A stretch of 5,620 nt of DNA from Actinomycetota bacterium (GTDB lineage: Bacteria; Actinomycetota; Actinomycetes; Actinomycetales; Cellulomonadaceae): positions 1 to 5,620 of the forward strand of contig JAHIJU010000319.1 of NCBI GenBank assembly GCA_018898235.1. The letters run 5' to 3'. Shown here piece after piece: positions 5,122-5,620 of the stretch (position 1 is the first letter of the stretch; each line of letters starts with the position of its first letter). The position numbers and the translations under genes were made by a program. The notes beneath the pieces were generated by a model. That model had not been told where the DNA came from. It saw only the letters and a list, made by a program, of their open reading frames with translations, and did no database searches.

Positions 5122-5620
5122 TCAGCGGGCGCCGGGCTCCCGGCTGAACTGGGCACCGAGCGCCTCGAGCTTGGCGGCGAAATGCTCGTAGCCGCGGTCG
5201 ATGAGACTGATCCCCCGCACCGACGACTGGCCCTTCGCCGTGAGCGCCGCGATCAGGTGCGAGAACCCGCCACGCAGGTCCGGCACCTCGATGTCGGCCG
5301 CGGTCAGCGGCGTCGGGCCGGAGATCACGGCCGAGTGGTAGAAGTTCCGCTGTCCGAACCGGCACGGGCGCCCGCCCAGGCACTCCTTGTAGACCTGGAT
5401 CGTGGCTCCCATCCCGAGCAACGCGTCCACGAACCCGAACCGGTTCTCGTAGACCGTCTCGTGGACGATGGACAGCCCGCGGGCCTGGGTGAGCGCGACG
5501 ACCAGCGGCTGCTGCCAGTCGGTCATGAACCCGGGGTGCACATCGGTCTCGAGCTGGATCGAGTGCAGGTCGCCGCCGGGGTGGAAGAACCGGATGCCGT
5601 CGTCGTGGACGGCGAACTCC
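5122..5620 (-). CDS. murA: UDP-N-acetylglucosamine 1-carboxyvinyltransferase (C-terminal part)
   Basis: MurA transfers enolpyruvate from phosphoenolpyruvate to UDP-GlcNAc, the first committed step of peptidoglycan synthesis, in the cytoplasm. The window holds the last 165 residues; the family runs to about 420-450, so the N-terminal domain and the active-site Cys/Asp loop lie beyond the right edge. Counting from the first complete codon at the edge, HPGFMTDWQQP at 28-38 corresponds to the PxFPTDxQ block with the catalytic aspartate (D34), HETVYENRFGF follows at 53-63, and the C-terminal signature is DLRGGFSHLIAAL at 114-126 and IDRGYEHFAAKLEALGA at 140-156. M32 takes the place of the proline common in enterobacterial MurA. 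The CLGGRPCRFGQRNF segment (80-93) is of the type I recall in actinobacterial homologues. The frame stays open to 5620; the internal GTG at 5541 is not a start. The inositol-type paralogue question (MurA versus a MurA-like second copy) cannot be settled without the N-terminus. Confidence 0.93.
   Translation of the reverse strand, partial: EFAVHDDGIRFFHPGGDLHSIQLETDVHPGFMTDWQQPLVVALTQARGLSIVHETVYENRFGFVDALLGMGATIQVYKECLGGRPCRFGQRNFYHSAVISGPTPLTAADIEVPDLRGGFSHLIAALTAKGQSSVRGISLIDRGYEHFAAKLEALGAQFSREPGAR

Noticed and set aside
5064..5156. Upstream extension of plsC to an ATG at 5156
   Set aside because: It overlaps the murA 3' end and the 9-bp hairpin, gives a low-complexity A/S/P/R leader, and ignores the TAGCAT element before the GTG at 5063.
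1..5620. Mobile element, CRISPR array, tRNA/rRNA, defence island or novel gene cassette
   Set aside because: No direct-repeat arrays, transposase motifs, tRNA-like folds or composition shift were seen; nearly the whole window is explained by seven conserved genes.

Overview
The window reads as chromosomal DNA from a very GC-rich actinobacterium, most likely a Micrococcales member of the Cellulomonas type. Evidence for this is the near-exclusive G/C at third codon positions, frequent GTG starts, the gene order murA-plsC-gpsA-ddl-DUF3515-thiL, and promoter elements placed so close to start codons that most transcripts would be leaderless. The lineage is inferred from recalled protein families and gene order, not from a search.

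Layout, left to right. A GNAT acetyltransferase (+) fills 9-509 and converges on thiL (-, 551-1552), the last enzyme of thiamine diphosphate synthesis. A 60-bp divergent promoter region (1553-1612) separates thiL from a DUF3515 lipoprotein (+, 1613-2098). That gene converges on ddl, D-alanine--D-alanine ligase (-, 2129-3283), across a hairpin that includes the ddl stop codon. Upstream on the minus strand lie gpsA (3328-4341), plsC (4338-5063) and the 3' part of murA (5122 to beyond the right edge). No stretch longer than 60 bp lacks a gene.

The genes form an envelope and cofactor neighbourhood. MurA and Ddl make peptidoglycan precursors. GpsA makes sn-glycerol-3-phosphate and the PlsC-type acyltransferase acylates a glycerolipid precursor, so these two supply membrane phospholipid. 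ThiL makes an essential cofactor. The DUF3515 lipoprotein has no known function and is the least understood gene here.

The main non-coding observation is regular. Every gene that begins after its own gap (DUF3515, thiL, ddl, plsC) has a TAnnnT -10-like hexamer 6-8 bases before its start. The one gene without it (gpsA) overlaps its upstream neighbour by four bases. The ddl and plsC junctions also carry perfect inverted repeats of 8-9 bp at or beside the -10. I found no mobile element, CRISPR array, RNA gene or recognisable defence or biosynthetic system; this is mostly ordinary core genome with an interesting promoter architecture.
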